In this document: positions 53,754 to 62,442 of the stretch, piece by piece
How positions within the stretch are numbered: the stretch's first letter is position 1
Layout of the letters: each line of letters opens with the position of its first letter
NCBI RefSeq assembly: GCF_000184945.1
Contig: NZ_GL586311.1
Coordinates: 3,124,525-3,188,524 of the forward strand
DNA length: 64,000 nt
Source of the DNA: Segatella buccae ATCC 33574
GTDB lineage: Bacteria > Bacteroidota > Bacteroidia > Bacteroidales > Bacteroidaceae
Direction of reading: 5' to 3'
Position numbers and translations under genes: made by a program
Notes under the pieces: generated by a model
Told to the model about the DNA's origin: nothing
What the model saw: the letters and a program-made list of their open reading frames with translations, nothing else
Databases searched by the model: none

Positions 53754-54422
53754 TTACCTTTCTCCAAAAATACCGGTTCCCACGCGTACAAGTGTGGAAC
53801 CGTGATCGACGGCAATGCGATAGTCATGGCTCATGCCCCATGAGCGTTCACAGAAGTTATCGTTGCCGGCAAAATGACGGGCTTTCACTTCATCGAAGAA
53901 ACGGGCGGCAAGGTCGAACTCCCGGGCGATACGGAGCTTGTCGTCAGTGTTGCTGGCCATCATCATGAGGCCGCATATCTGCACGTGTGTCATCTCCCGC
54001 CATTCGCCACCGTCGAGCAGTGCCCGGCAGTCATCGAGCGAAAGGCCATATTTGGTGGCTTCCTCGGCTATATGCAGTTCGAGCAGCACCCGGATGGTGC
54101 GGTCGCAACGGGCCGCCTGCTTCTCGATTTCGCGCAGCAGACGGAGGGAGTCTACCGCTTCTATCATAGCGATGTAAGGGGCGATGTACTTCACCTTGTT
54201 GGTTTGCAAATGTCCGATGAAGTGCCATTCGATGTCACGAGGCAGAGCCTCCACCTTGTGGCGGAGTTCCTGCTCATGACTTTCGCCAAACAGTCGTTGC
54301 CCTTCGTTGTAGGCCTCGAATATCCGTTCGGCGGGATGATACTTGCTGACAGCAACCAGTCTTACTCCTTCAGGCAGGCTGCCCAGCACCGTGTGTAAGC
54401 GTTGTGCTACGTCAGTGTTCAT
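53754..54422 (-). CDS. YggS-family pyridoxal-phosphate homeostasis protein
   Basis: This 222-aa single-domain TIM-barrel PLP-binding protein maintains vitamin B6 balance. The PLP lysine is Lys27 in LVAVSKYHP. Family marks are FGESHEQELRHKVEALP, WHFIGHLQTNKVKYI, GLMMMAS and the phosphate-binding end SMGMSHDY-like (SWGMSHDYRIAVDHGSTLVR) followed by GTGIFG. It is 5 bp downstream of the DUF4494 gene. Confidence 0.92.
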   Translation of the reverse strand: MNTDVAQRLHTVLGSLPEGVRLVAVSKYHPAERIFEAYNEGQRLFGESHEQELRHKVEALPRDIEWHFIGHLQTNKVKYIAPYIAMIEAVDSLRLLREIEKQAARCDRTIRVLLELHIAEEATKYGLSLDDCRALLDGGEWREMTHVQICGLMMMASNTDDKLRIAREFDLAARFFDEVKARHFAGNDNFCERSWGMSHDYRIAVDHGSTLVRVGTGIFGER

Positions 54423-54427
54423 TGTCT

Positions 54428-54967
54428 TTATTCTCCTTCCTTTTCCGGTTCGGCAGCCGGGGTCTCTTCATTTCCATCCGATTCGTATTCGGGACGGTCG
54501 TCAGGTTCGGGCCGGCGGACCTTGTTTTCGTGTTCAAACACATCGAAAATCTTCGTGTCGGAGATGGCCGCCACCTCGTAATCAATCATCGTGCCGCCCA
54601 TCACCTGTTCGATATATTTCATCGCCTGCTGGATGGTATGGGCCTGCACAAGATAGGTGTTGGCCGTGCGCTTCTCCTTTTCTGTTTTCTCATCGATAGT
54701 GATAAACATCAGTTTGGCCTTGAACCATCGGTCGTCGGCTGCGGCATCGCTGAAGAATATCTCGCCGTAGGCAGCCTGCCGAATAGTTTTCACCCGAAAT
54801 TCGCCAGAGATGTAAGCCGACATCTCTTCGGTGATGGCGCTCTCGGCCTCAGTGAAGCTGAAAGCATCCACCACATATTGCTCGATGACTTTCTTCTGCA
54901 AGTCATCTTCCATCGTTTTCTCATACTGTACGCTGGTCTCAAACCACGTAGAAGTTCTTGTTCTCAT
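54428..54967 (-). CDS. DUF4494 family protein
   Basis: This 179-aa Bacteroidota protein has unknown function. It starts RTSTWFETSVQYEKTMEDD, a DUF4494 hallmark, and has FSFTEAESAITEEMSAY and KRTANTYLVQAHTIQQAMKY. The C-terminus is acidic and low in complexity. ATG 54967 is chosen; the frame stays open through the inverted repeat to 55069 but that part is not conserved-looking. It is first of the DUF4494-yggS-mltG operon. Confidence 0.85.
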   Translation of the reverse strand: MRTRTSTWFETSVQYEKTMEDDLQKKVIEQYVVDAFSFTEAESAITEEMSAYISGEFRVKTIRQAAYGEIFFSDAAADDRWFKAKLMFITIDEKTEKEKRTANTYLVQAHTIQQAMKYIEQVMGGTMIDYEVAAISDTKIFDVFEHENKVRRPEPDDRPEYESDGNEETPAAEPEKEGE

Positions 54968-54992
54968 TAGTGTGTATTTTTTTAAGTTGACG

Positions 54993-55103
54993 AGTGAACA
55001 AGTTGACGAGTGGACAAGTTGTTTGTCAATCTGCGGAATGAGCAGGCGAGCAGTTTGCCATGCACGCAACTCGTTTACTTGTCAACTCGTCAACTTGTTC
55101 ACT
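54993..55103. repeat. 27-bp inverted repeat built of gttgacgag motifs
   Basis: Arms at 54993-55019 and 55077-55103 match at 26 of 27 positions and contain the tandem-like aagttgacgag. The right arm ends exactly at the last base before the M6 protease stop codon region (55104). No T run. Unrelated in sequence to the other repeat families here. Confidence 0.75.
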
Positions 55104-56807
55104 CTACTTGATAATTATCTTTTTCTTGTTGACAATGTATATACCCTTGGGCAGGCCGTCTGTGGAGGTGCCCACAAACCGACCGTCGAGCGTGTAGATG
55201 CGACCGTCGCCTATGCCGGTTTTTCCGTCGATGCCGGGAATGTCGATGCCCGTGGCATCAGACACATAGTCGAACATGATGATGCCGCCAACCTCGGTGA
55301 TATTCCTTAGCGCGAACTTCACGGGCGTGGTCACGAACGAGTCATTCTGTTTATCCTGCCAGCAGAAGTTGGGCAGATTCTGTTCGCTCGTGAGCCGGGA
55401 CACGTTTGAAGTGCCCGGGAACGGGTCGCCTTTGTGGCTTTCCATATATCTGGCTTTGGCCTCATTGGTCTTGGCAAGATAGGCGGAGTGCAGTATTCCG
55501 TCGGCAGGCACGATGGTCATGCCCGGATAGCCCTTTGTGTTGTTGGGATAGTCGGAGATGTTGACTGAAGAGTAGGGGTAGTTCACCCGATAGACAAGCA
55601 TACCGTGGCCCATCAGCTTGCTGCTCCAGCCCTCGTTTTGGATGTTGTGGAAGATGAAGTGGCTGTTCTCCTTGTTGCCTTCCACTTTGATTGCTTGGTC
55701 ATGCTGTAAGGTCACGTTGCGGTCGCCTGTGAGTTTATCTATCGTGATCCAGCCCATTGTGGCCTTTTCCCATGGTGTGTAGGGAGTAGGCGTATAGCTG
55801 TTGTCCGTGTATTCGCCACCGTCCATGAGATCCCAATACTCCATTTCCTGATTGTCTACTTGAGCCTCTTCATTGATGGGATACATATCGGGCAGACCGA
55901 GCGTGTGGGAGAACTCGTGGCAGAAGAGCCCTATGCCGTTGATGCGCTTGTAGGGCGGAGCTTCGAATTTTTTGGTGGGAGAGTAGTTCAACTCGTTGTT
56001 CACGCCGTAGCGTTTGATTTTTTTTCCGTCGTATGTGCCGAAGAATCCGGAGCCCGATTTGGGCCAGATGGTGTTGGGGGAGTTGCCTGACAAATTTTCC
56101 CCATAACCGGCGTAGATGATGTAAACGAGATCTACATCGCCGTCGCCGTTGGAGTCATACTTCGAAAAGTCGATCTTGCCGTCGAGTGCCGTGCAGGCCT
56201 CCTTGATCATTTCGTCATAATGGATGTCTTTTCTTTTCCCATCGTTCTGTCCGTAATATTCCATATTGTGACTCACCTTCACCGGACCATAGATGTCAAA
56301 CTGCGGTGTAAACTGTCCGCCGCTCATGTCTTTGAAGTATCTGGACACGCTGCCAAAGTTGCGGTCTTCCCGCGATCCGCGGTTGGGAATGGCTCCTTCG
56401 GCATTGAGGAAGTCGTTGAAGGAGGCCACCGGATCGGTCACGCTAAACGGGGTGTCCTGAAACTCCACGAGTATCACCACCGCCTTCGGGCTGCCTGTAT
56501 GTGGGAAATAAACCGGCGATGCCGGCCCTACACCGATGCGGCGGGCCCTGCGTGCCTTGATGGAAGTATGGTGCCGGGCCAGCAGTTCGTTCACGGTGAT
56601 GCCTTTGCGGCTGAACGTCTTGCCGTCGAAGTCGAGCACGTTGCCTTCGGTGTCGGCATACCAGCTGAAGTCTTCATCGCCATAGAGACTGGCAATGACG
56701 GTGGTGCCGTCGCTCAAGGTGACTTTGAATGGCGTGGGATCGGCTTTGACAGCCCATGCGCCGATGGCTGCAAACATCATGCAGCAAGCAAGTAACAGTT
56801 TCTTCAT
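55104..56807 (-). CDS. Secreted M6-family metalloprotease
   Basis: This 567-aa zinc protease related to immune inhibitor A has a signal peptide (MKKLLLACCMMFAAIGAWA). The zinc site is CHEFSHTLGLPD (about residue 300), with WDLMDGGEY after it. The N-terminal propeptide region (about 20-95) resembles other Prevotella M6 proteins. DSNGDGDVDLVYIIYAGYGE is a calcium-loop-like segment. The end (GRIYTLDGRFVG, GIYIVNKKKIIIK) resembles a type IX secretion C-terminal domain, as in the GH5 protein. Substrate is unknown. Confidence 0.88.
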   Translation of the reverse strand: MKKLLLACCMMFAAIGAWAVKADPTPFKVTLSDGTTVIASLYGDEDFSWYADTEGNVLDFDGKTFSRKGITVNELLARHHTSIKARRARRIGVGPASPVYFPHTGSPKAVVILVEFQDTPFSVTDPVASFNDFLNAEGAIPNRGSREDRNFGSVSRYFKDMSGGQFTPQFDIYGPVKVSHNMEYYGQNDGKRKDIHYDEMIKEACTALDGKIDFSKYDSNGDGDVDLVYIIYAGYGENLSGNSPNTIWPKSGSGFFGTYDGKKIKRYGVNNELNYSPTKKFEAPPYKRINGIGLFCHEFSHTLGLPDMYPINEEAQVDNQEMEYWDLMDGGEYTDNSYTPTPYTPWEKATMGWITIDKLTGDRNVTLQHDQAIKVEGNKENSHFIFHNIQNEGWSSKLMGHGMLVYRVNYPYSSVNISDYPNNTKGYPGMTIVPADGILHSAYLAKTNEAKARYMESHKGDPFPGTSNVSRLTSEQNLPNFCWQDKQNDSFVTTPVKFALRNITEVGGIIMFDYVSDATGIDIPGIDGKTGIGDGRIYTLDGRFVGTSTDGLPKGIYIVNKKKIIIK

Positions 56808-56821
56808 ATTTTCTTTTTTTA

Positions 56822-56900
56822 TGGGATTTTATTGGGCTTATAAGGCCTATGAGGCTAATAGGGCCTATTGGGCTAATAAGGCTTATGGCCCTGATAGGCA
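56822..56900. repeat. Degenerate ggctaataggg repeats
   Basis: Several imperfect copies of a 12-20 bp unit (gggcttataaggcc, gaggctaatagggcc, tgggctaataaggc). It lies upstream of the M6 protease start and overlaps the 3' end of the ferredoxin gene. Confidence 0.5.
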
Positions 56901-57754
56901 TATTGCCCTTTGCCTCGCGTGCGCGAACCATAATCTATCGCCCGTTGCGGACAGTGGTGGTAGCAGGCGAAGCAGGTTATGCAACTGCCATCGTGCTTCC
57001 ACTGTGGATAGCGTTTGTGGCCACCGATGACATTCTCCGTGGGGCAGACCTCGGCACAGATGCCACACTGAATGCAGCGTTCCCGGTCAACGCGGAACGG
57101 GCCGTCGGTGAGGAGAAATCTCTCGAAAAGTCCGCCCAGTAGGCGGGAGTTGGTGCGCGGCCACCTGCTGAGATGAAGCCGCCGCTCGCCCTTTTGCCTT
57201 TCGACAATCAGCGGCAGGTATTCCTCCAGCAGCTCTGCCGCCCGTTTCTTCTTTTCGGCCACCTTGGCCGGAGCATCAATGGTCATGCCCGGCAACCCTA
57301 CATAGGTATTGGGCATGACGAGTGAAAACGCCGAATGCAGTCGGCAGATGCCCAAACGGTGCAGCAGTGGATTGGCGGCGATGGCACGGTCGAGCCACTC
57401 GGTTGTTTCGCCGATGTCGTCACCGGCCGTGATCAGGGCATAACAAAACCGCGCTCTTGTCTCCTCTCGTGCCAACAGCGACCGCATGAGCCATTCGCCC
57501 TTCAGGTCTTCGTCGTCAAGTTCGTGTTCGGTAGTGAGCCGGACACTCAAGTGCTCTACGAACCGGCGTACGGGAAGTGGTGGCCGCCAACCATGTACGG
57601 GAAAGGCGAAACCTATCCGCTCGGTGGGAGAGAGCTCAAAGCGACAGTCGCCCGACAGGGCTTCGGCGATGGACACCAACCGCTCCTGTGTGGCTTCGGC
57701 CACGCGTTGCGCCGCCCATCTCGTGTTGCCTGTGGCTGAGAAATAGAATATCAC
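56873..57754 (-). CDS. EFR1-family ferrodoxin (flavodoxin-like plus 2x[4Fe-4S])
   Basis: This 293-aa protein has an N-terminal flavodoxin-like fold starting MIFYFSATGNTRWAAQRVAE (FMN-phosphate loop SATGNT) and a C-terminal bacterial ferredoxin domain. The two cluster motifs are CIQCGICAEVCP and CITCFACYHHCP. It probably passes electrons between flavin and Fe-S partners. The 3' end enters the ggctaata repeats, giving the terminal AYQGHKPY. Confidence 0.9.
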   Translation of the reverse strand: MIFYFSATGNTRWAAQRVAEATQERLVSIAEALSGDCRFELSPTERIGFAFPVHGWRPPLPVRRFVEHLSVRLTTEHELDDEDLKGEWLMRSLLAREETRARFCYALITAGDDIGETTEWLDRAIAANPLLHRLGICRLHSAFSLVMPNTYVGLPGMTIDAPAKVAEKKKRAAELLEEYLPLIVERQKGERRLHLSRWPRTNSRLLGGLFERFLLTDGPFRVDRERCIQCGICAEVCPTENVIGGHKRYPQWKHDGSCITCFACYHHCPQRAIDYGSRTRGKGQYAYQGHKPY

Positions 57755-57941
57755 GTTGCAAATTTACGAATAATTTTGGATTTATCCATGTGCTTTGACC
57801 GAATTATTGGTGCGTGATACCGTTTCGCGGAGAGTAAAGTTTAGATCACTCCACTACACGATATTGATAAGTGCAAGCAAAGTGCATGGAACCTGTACGT
57901 ATTGAAGACATGCATAAAGAGCTGTTGACGGAGGAGGAAAG

Positions 57942-59399
57942 TTATTCATACCTCATCGACTTAGCAGGATGGATGTGCGAGATGAGGAAACTCGGAATCA
58001 CAAGCATGAGGATGCAGAGGAGGAGGGTGACAACGTTGATAAGGGCGATGAGCAACCAGTTGAACTCCACCGGAACGGTGCTCACGTAATAGGTTTGGGC
58101 ATCGAGTTTCACGAGTCCCGTGAGGTGTTGCAGGGCCAGCAGACCAAGTCCCAATGCATTGCCCCACAGCAGTCCGCGGCCGATGATGAACACGGCAAAC
58201 CACAGAAACGTGTGGCGGATGGTGCGGTTGCGCGCCCCCAAGGCTTTGAGCACACCTATCATGTTTGTGCGTTCAAGAATGATGATGAGCAGGCCGCTGA
58301 TCATTGTCACACCGGCCACGGCAACCATGAGGGCCAGAATGATCCACACGTTGAGGTCCATGAGACCCAGCCATGAGAATATCTGCGGGTTGAGTTCCTT
58401 GACGTTGGCACTGGAGTAGGTCTCGCCGTAATGATCCACGGTGCGGTTCACCTTGCGCGTCACCCGGGCGGACACCTCGTCGAGCCGGTCGAAATCGCTG
58501 ATAGTCAGTTCGGCCCCGCTTGCTTGGTCGGGTTCCCACCCATTGAGTTTCACGACGGTGTAGAGGTCGGTGTAGCACATCACCTCATCGTAGCGTTTGA
58601 GATTGGTTTCATAGATGCCTGCGATGGTAAACCGCCGGGCCCTCACGCCATTGTGATCGATGAAGTAGGCAAACACTTTCTGTCCGCAGCGCAGGTTGAG
58701 TTTGTCTGCCATGATGCGCGACACGAGCAACCTGTTGCTGCTCGCTGTGTCAGAGAAGCGGGGTATGCTGCCAGTCACCATATTGCTGTGGAGGAATGTG
58801 CTGTCGAAGTCGGGCCCCACGCCTTTGAAAGCCACGCCGAGAAAATCGTCGTCGGTCTTGATGATGCCTTGCTTCACGGCGTAACGCTGCACGTGGGCCA
58901 CTCCCTTGATGTTTCGCAGCACGCTCGTCATGGAGTCGTTCATCACCACAGGGTATTGTTCGCCCATTTGCAAGGTCATGAAGTCGGCCACCTGTATGTG
59001 GCTGCCAAACCCCGTCACCTTGTCTCGGATGGTGTGCTTGAAGCCCAGCACCACGCTCACCGAGACGAGCATCACAGCCAGTCCTATGGCCACACCGAGC
59101 GTGGCAATGCGTATGGCCGGTCGCGACACTTTGCGCTTACCGTTGTCATCGGAGAAAATGCGGCGGGCTAAGAAAAAGGGGAGGGCCCCGCAGACCCCAC
59201 CCCGGCCCTCCCCTGCAGGGGAGGGAGAAGCCAACCTGCTATCCGGCTTGTCATTGCTTGCAGGAGAGGTGGTGGATGTGTGGGAGATGTTCCTTGTTGA
59301 CAATGTGTTATATCTTATAGAGGAAATGGCATGATAAGACCCCACCCCGGCCCTCCCCTGCAGGGGAGGGAGAAGCCAACCTGCTATCTGGCTTGTCAT
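57942..59399 (-). CDS. LolE/LolC-like ABC transporter permease with repeat-derived N-terminus
   Basis: This FtsX-type permease probably belongs to lipoprotein release or a related export system. The core begins LPFFLARRIFSDDNGKRKVS (from 59183), has a TM1 at IRIATLGVAIGLAVMLVSVS, a large periplasmic domain and three C-terminal membrane helices, ending HIHPAKSMRYE. No ATG exists at the natural start of the core. The frame continues upstream through a palindromic repeat (PSPAGEGRGG) to ATG 59399; in-frame TTG codons at 59303 and 59234 are alternatives. The start is therefore uncertain. No ATPase subunit is nearby. Confidence 0.75.
   Translation of the reverse strand: MTSQIAGWLLPPLQGRAGVGSYHAISSIRYNTLSTRNISHTSTTSPASNDKPDSRLASPSPAGEGRGGVCGALPFFLARRIFSDDNGKRKVSRPAIRIATLGVAIGLAVMLVSVSVVLGFKHTIRDKVTGFGSHIQVADFMTLQMGEQYPVVMNDSMTSVLRNIKGVAHVQRYAVKQGIIKTDDDFLGVAFKGVGPDFDSTFLHSNMVTGSIPRFSDTASSNRLLVSRIMADKLNLRCGQKVFAYFIDHNGVRARRFTIAGIYETNLKRYDEVMCYTDLYTVVKLNGWEPDQASGAELTISDFDRLDEVSARVTRKVNRTVDHYGETYSSANVKELNPQIFSWLGLMDLNVWIILALMVAVAGVTMISGLLIIILERTNMIGVLKALGARNRTIRHTFLWFAVFIIGRGLLWGNALGLGLLALQHLTGLVKLDAQTYYVSTVPVEFNWLLIALINVVTLLLCILMLVIPSFLISHIHPAKSMRYE
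59193..59303 (+). repeat. 111-bp direct repeat, copy A
   Basis: It is nearly identical to 59338-59448 (offset 145 bp). It contains the perfect palindrome CCCTCCCCTGCAGGGGAGGG. It overlaps the upstream coding frame of the LolE-like permease. Confidence 0.85.
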
Positions 59400-59448
59400 T
59401 GCTTGCAGGAGAGGTGTTGGACGTGTGGTAGATGTTCCTTGTTGACAA
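59338..59448 (+). repeat. 111-bp direct repeat, copy B
   Basis: Second copy of 59193-59303 with only a few differences (for example ctatctgg for ctatccgg). An inverted partial copy of the first 35 bp lies at 59488-59522. Confidence 0.85.
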
Positions 59449-59487
59449 GAGGTGTTGGTGCAATTTCAGCAGGACTTGTCCTGTCGG

Positions 59488-59522
59488 CTCCCTCCCCTGC
59501 AGGGGAGGGTCGGGGTGGGGTC
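59488..59522 (-). repeat. Inverted partial copy of the 111-bp repeat
   Basis: This is the reverse complement of 59193-59227 with one visible difference (tcggggtgggg for ccggggtgggg), holding the same 20-bp palindrome. Together the three copies can fold into long stems. Confidence 0.8.
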
Positions 59523-59539
59523 TGTCAAGGTCCTCGAGG

Positions 59540-60736
59540 TCAGTCTTTCTTGTTATACTCCTCCAATGCCTTACGCAGTACGACGAGTGCGCGTTCCAAA
59601 TCATGTTTCTTGAGCACGTAGGCGATGCGCACCTGGTCGATGCCGGCTCCGGGCGTGGTGTAGAATCCTGCGGCAGGGGCCATCATCACCGTTTCACCCT
59701 CGTAGTTGAAGTCTTTCAGACACCACCGGCAGAACTTTTCCGCATCGTCCACAGGCAACTTGGCCACCGTGTAGAAAGCTCCCATCGGTATGGGCGAGTA
59801 CACGCCCGGTATGCGGTTGAGTCCGTCGATGAGACATTTGCGACGCTCCACATACTCGTCGTACACATCACGATAATACTCCTCGGGAGCATCGAGCGAT
59901 GCTTCGGCCACGATTTGTCCGATGAGGGGAGGGGAGAGGCGCGCCTGACAGAATTTCATCACGGCCTGGCGCACGCGCTCGTTCTTGGTGATGAGCGCGC
60001 CGATGCGTATGCCACACTCCGAATAACGTTTCGATACGGAGTCGATGAGTATCACATTTTGCTCGATGCCTTCAAGGTGGCAGGCCGAGATGTAGGGCGA
60101 ACCGGTGTAGATGTATTCGCGGTAGACCTCATCGGAAAACAGGTAGAGGTCGTATTTCTTCACCAAGTCGCGTATCTGGTTCATCTCCCGGCGGGTGTAG
60201 AGATAGCCCGTAGGGTTGTTGGGGTTGCATATCATGATGGCCCTCGTGTGCTCGTTGATAAGTTCCTCAAACTTCTCCACCTTGGGCAGCGAAAAGCCCT
60301 CGTCGATGGTGGTGGCAATGGTGCGGATGCGCGCGCCGGCACTGATGGCAAAGGCCATATAGTTGGCGTAAGCCGGTTCGGGAACGATGATTTCGTCTCC
60401 CGGGTTCAGGCAGCTCATGAAAGCGAAAAGCACCGCCTCACTACCTCCCGACGTGATGATGATGTCGTCGGCCGTGACATTGATGTTGTACTTCTTGTAG
60501 TAGCCCACCAGCTTCTCGCGGTAGCTTGCATAGCCCTGTGAGGGGGAATATTCGAGAATGTCGCGATCGATGCTTTTCAATGCGTCGAGACCGCACTTGG
60601 GTGTGGGCAGGTCGGGCTGTCCTATGTTGAGGTGGTAGACCTTCACCCCCCGTTTTTTGGCATCGGCTGCCAGTGGAGCCAGCTTTCTGATGGGCGACTC
60701 CGGCATTTCCAATCCGCGAACAGATATTTCAGGCAT
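59540..60736 (-). CDS. PLP-dependent aminotransferase (class I/II)
   Basis: This 398-aa fold-type I aminotransferase is of the aspartate or aromatic aminotransferase group. Marks are YHLNIGQPDLPTP, YSPSQGYASYREKL, ITSGGSEAV, CNPNNPTGYLYTRREM, the PLP Lys in SVSKRYSECGIRIG and the carboxylate-binding Arg in QVRIAYVL. The substrate is not determined. ATG 60736 (MPEISVRGLEMPESP) is chosen; 15 upstream codons are open but not conserved-looking. A -7-like TACTTTTG lies at 60820-60827 (minus). Confidence 0.9.
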   Translation of the reverse strand: MPEISVRGLEMPESPIRKLAPLAADAKKRGVKVYHLNIGQPDLPTPKCGLDALKSIDRDILEYSPSQGYASYREKLVGYYKKYNINVTADDIIITSGGSEAVLFAFMSCLNPGDEIIVPEPAYANYMAFAISAGARIRTIATTIDEGFSLPKVEKFEELINEHTRAIMICNPNNPTGYLYTRREMNQIRDLVKKYDLYLFSDEVYREYIYTGSPYISACHLEGIEQNVILIDSVSKRYSECGIRIGALITKNERVRQAVMKFCQARLSPPLIGQIVAEASLDAPEEYYRDVYDEYVERRKCLIDGLNRIPGVYSPIPMGAFYTVAKLPVDDAEKFCRWCLKDFNYEGETVMMAPAAGFYTTPGAGIDQVRIAYVLKKHDLERALVVLRKALEEYNKKD

Positions 60737-61013
60737 ATTCTTTTGTCTTGTTGTTTCCTTTTGATGCAATAGCGACGGCACGGATCAAGGCTGGTCCACC
60801 CGCACGACATTTGCGAAGGCAAAAGTAATCAATTAAATTGAATTGAGAAAACCGACGATGAAAAAATATACCGCGGGCGGCGATATTCTTTAGATAAATC
60901 ATGTTTTGGGTGCTTTTCGTCTTATAATTGGTCGCCTGTGGCATGAGTTTGGTTATATTTTCGTAAATTTGTCCACGCAAGATCATCTTCAAAGACATTA
61001 AAACGCTCGAAAT

Positions 61014-61706
61014 ATGGATTCACACACAGTTTCACCCATGCAGCCCACACGCCGCCTCACCGACTACGACACCTACGTGTTCGACCTTGACGGCACCTTG
61101 CTTTCCACGCTCGGCGACCTGGCCGCCAGCACCAACCATGCCCTGCGGGCCAACGGTATGCCCGAACGGACACTCGACGAGGTGCGCCGCTTTGTGGGCA
61201 ACGGGGTGAAGAAGCTCATGGAGCGGGCCATCCCCGGCGGACTCGGCAATCCGCTTTTCGAGAAAACATACGCTGACTTCCGCGAACATTACCTGCACCA
61301 CAATCTCGACACCACCCGGCCCTATCCGGGCATCATGGAGATGTTGACCGACCTGCGGCGACGGGGCAAGCGTGTGGCCGTGGTGAGCAACAAGTTCTAT
61401 GCGGCCACGGCCGACCTCTGCCGTCATTTCTTCGGCCCGCTCGTGGAGGTGGCCATCGGCGAGCGCGAGGGTATCCGCAAGAAGCCGGCTCCCGACACCG
61501 TGAACGAGGCACTCTCGCAACTCGGGGCCGACCGGGCCACAGCTGTCTACATCGGTGACAGCGACGTGGATGTGATGACGGCCTTCAACAGCCATATACC
61601 CTGCATCAGCGTGCTTTGGGGGTTCCGCGACCGTGACTTTCTCGTGGCCCACGGTGCCAACACGTTCATCTCCTCGCCCGAAGAACTTACTGCCAATGGC
61701 TCGTGA
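61014..61706 (+). CDS. HAD-family hydrolase, phosphoglycolate phosphatase type
   Basis: This 230-aa phosphatase has HAD motif I VFDLDGTLLST, motif II VAVVSNK, motif III Lys in IRKKPAPD and motif IV GDSDVDV. An all-helical cap (about residues 30-95) with FVGNGVKKLMERAI fits the Gph/PGP subgroup. Its likely role is removal of 2-phosphoglycolate or similar damage products. It stands alone. A downstream hairpin lies at 61721-61761. Confidence 0.88.
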   Translation: MDSHTVSPMQPTRRLTDYDTYVFDLDGTLLSTLGDLAASTNHALRANGMPERTLDEVRRFVGNGVKKLMERAIPGGLGNPLFEKTYADFREHYLHHNLDTTRPYPGIMEMLTDLRRRGKRVAVVSNKFYAATADLCRHFFGPLVEVAIGEREGIRKKPAPDTVNEALSQLGADRATAVYIGDSDVDVMTAFNSHIPCISVLWGFRDRDFLVAHGANTFISSPEELTANGS

Positions 61707-61720
61707 TCGGTTTTCACTCA

Positions 61721-61761
61721 CGTAAGCCATGACATGTTTAGTAGATGTTTGCGGCTTACGT
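61721..61761. terminator. Hairpin after the HAD hydrolase gene
   Basis: A 9-bp stem acgtaagcc (61721-61729) / ggcttacgt (61753-61761), with no T run. Possible transcript end. Confidence 0.4.
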
Positions 61762-61805
61762 AGTAAATAAATAGTTAAAAATTAGGTTTATTATGGAAAA
61801 CTTCA

Positions 61806-61813
61806 TACCTTTG
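61806..61813 (+). promoter_or_regulatory. -7-like box of the two-gene cassette
   Basis: TACCTTTG lies at 61806-61813, about 38 nt before the ATG at 61851. No clear TTG at the expected -33 position, so the assignment is tentative. Confidence 0.4.
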
Positions 61814-61850
61814 TCGTAAAAACAGAGCCGTTGAGCCAAAACTTACAAAT

Positions 61851-61985
61851 ATGGAAAAGAAAAATTTTCCTTCTGTCATACGCCAAATGATAGAAGACAA
61901 AAGAGCGGTTCAGAATTATATTCGTGAACATGGCACTTTAAAGGGATTTAAGAATGACAGAATTAAATTCGCTCGCCCATTTTGA
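61851..61985 (+). CDS. Small protein, 44 aa, first gene of a two-gene cassette
   Basis: ATG at 61851 opens a 44-codon frame ending at TGA 61983-61985. The protein is basic (EKKNFPSVIRQMIEDKRAVQ, LKGFKNDRIKFARPF), with a helix-forming N-terminal half and no signal peptide. Its 3' end overlaps the next gene by 32 bp in a different frame, which suggests translational coupling. Function is unknown; the arrangement recalls small regulators or antitoxins, but nothing in the sequence proves it. Confidence 0.6.
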   Translation: MEKKNFPSVIRQMIEDKRAVQNYIREHGTLKGFKNDRIKFARPF

Positions 61986-62442
61986 TATAAAATATAACTA
62001 CGAGACCTCTTCATACGAATTTACGACAGACGATGGGGTCTCATACACGATTACTTTTATTGACTACTCGGAAGTTATGGAGGTGGACTTTCCGGTTTAC
62101 TCTTTTGCTATAGAAAGGACTCCGGAGACTAAACGATGCAAGAATGGAAACAATGCAGTCCGTAACACCGTAATAATGATATTATCCAAATTCTTCGAAA
62201 GAAACGAAAATGCGATGATAGTCATTTATGATAGTAGTGACAAAAGGCAGATGTGTCGCAAACGCTTGTTTGACAAATGGTTTGAAGAATTCAACGACGG
62301 TTCGCTCTATAAACTTGACGGACACTTCACAATAGACGGTATCGAAAATTTTGCAATGGCATTATGCAACAACAATCATCCCAACTTGCAAGATGTCGAA
62401 GACAAATTTAGGAAACTATTAGATTGCAACTTCTATAATTAA
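61954..62442 (+). CDS. DUF6169-like hypothetical protein
   Basis: This 162-aa soluble protein has an N-terminal beta-rich half (YNYETSSYEFTTDDGVSYTI, YSFAIERTPETKRC) and a helical C-terminal half with FFERNENAMIVIYDSSDKRQ, followed by RKRLFDKWFEEF. That segment pattern, a yICDsxDgRqxxRnrLFxxWF-like motif, fits DUF6169. Function is unknown. Its start lies inside the small gene upstream, and a terminator overlaps its stop codon. Codon use is more AT-rich than in the neighbours, suggesting acquisition. Confidence 0.65.
   Translation: MTELNSLAHFDIKYNYETSSYEFTTDDGVSYTITFIDYSEVMEVDFPVYSFAIERTPETKRCKNGNNAVRNTVIMILSKFFERNENAMIVIYDSSDKRQMCRKRLFDKWFEEFNDGSLYKLDGHFTIDGIENFAMALCNNNHPNLQDVEDKFRKLLDCNFYN

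Noticed and set aside
57871..58089. Small plus-strand frame of 72 codons
   Set aside because: It overlaps the 3' end of the permease gene on the other strand. Its composition is that of an antisense frame and it has no recognisable motif.
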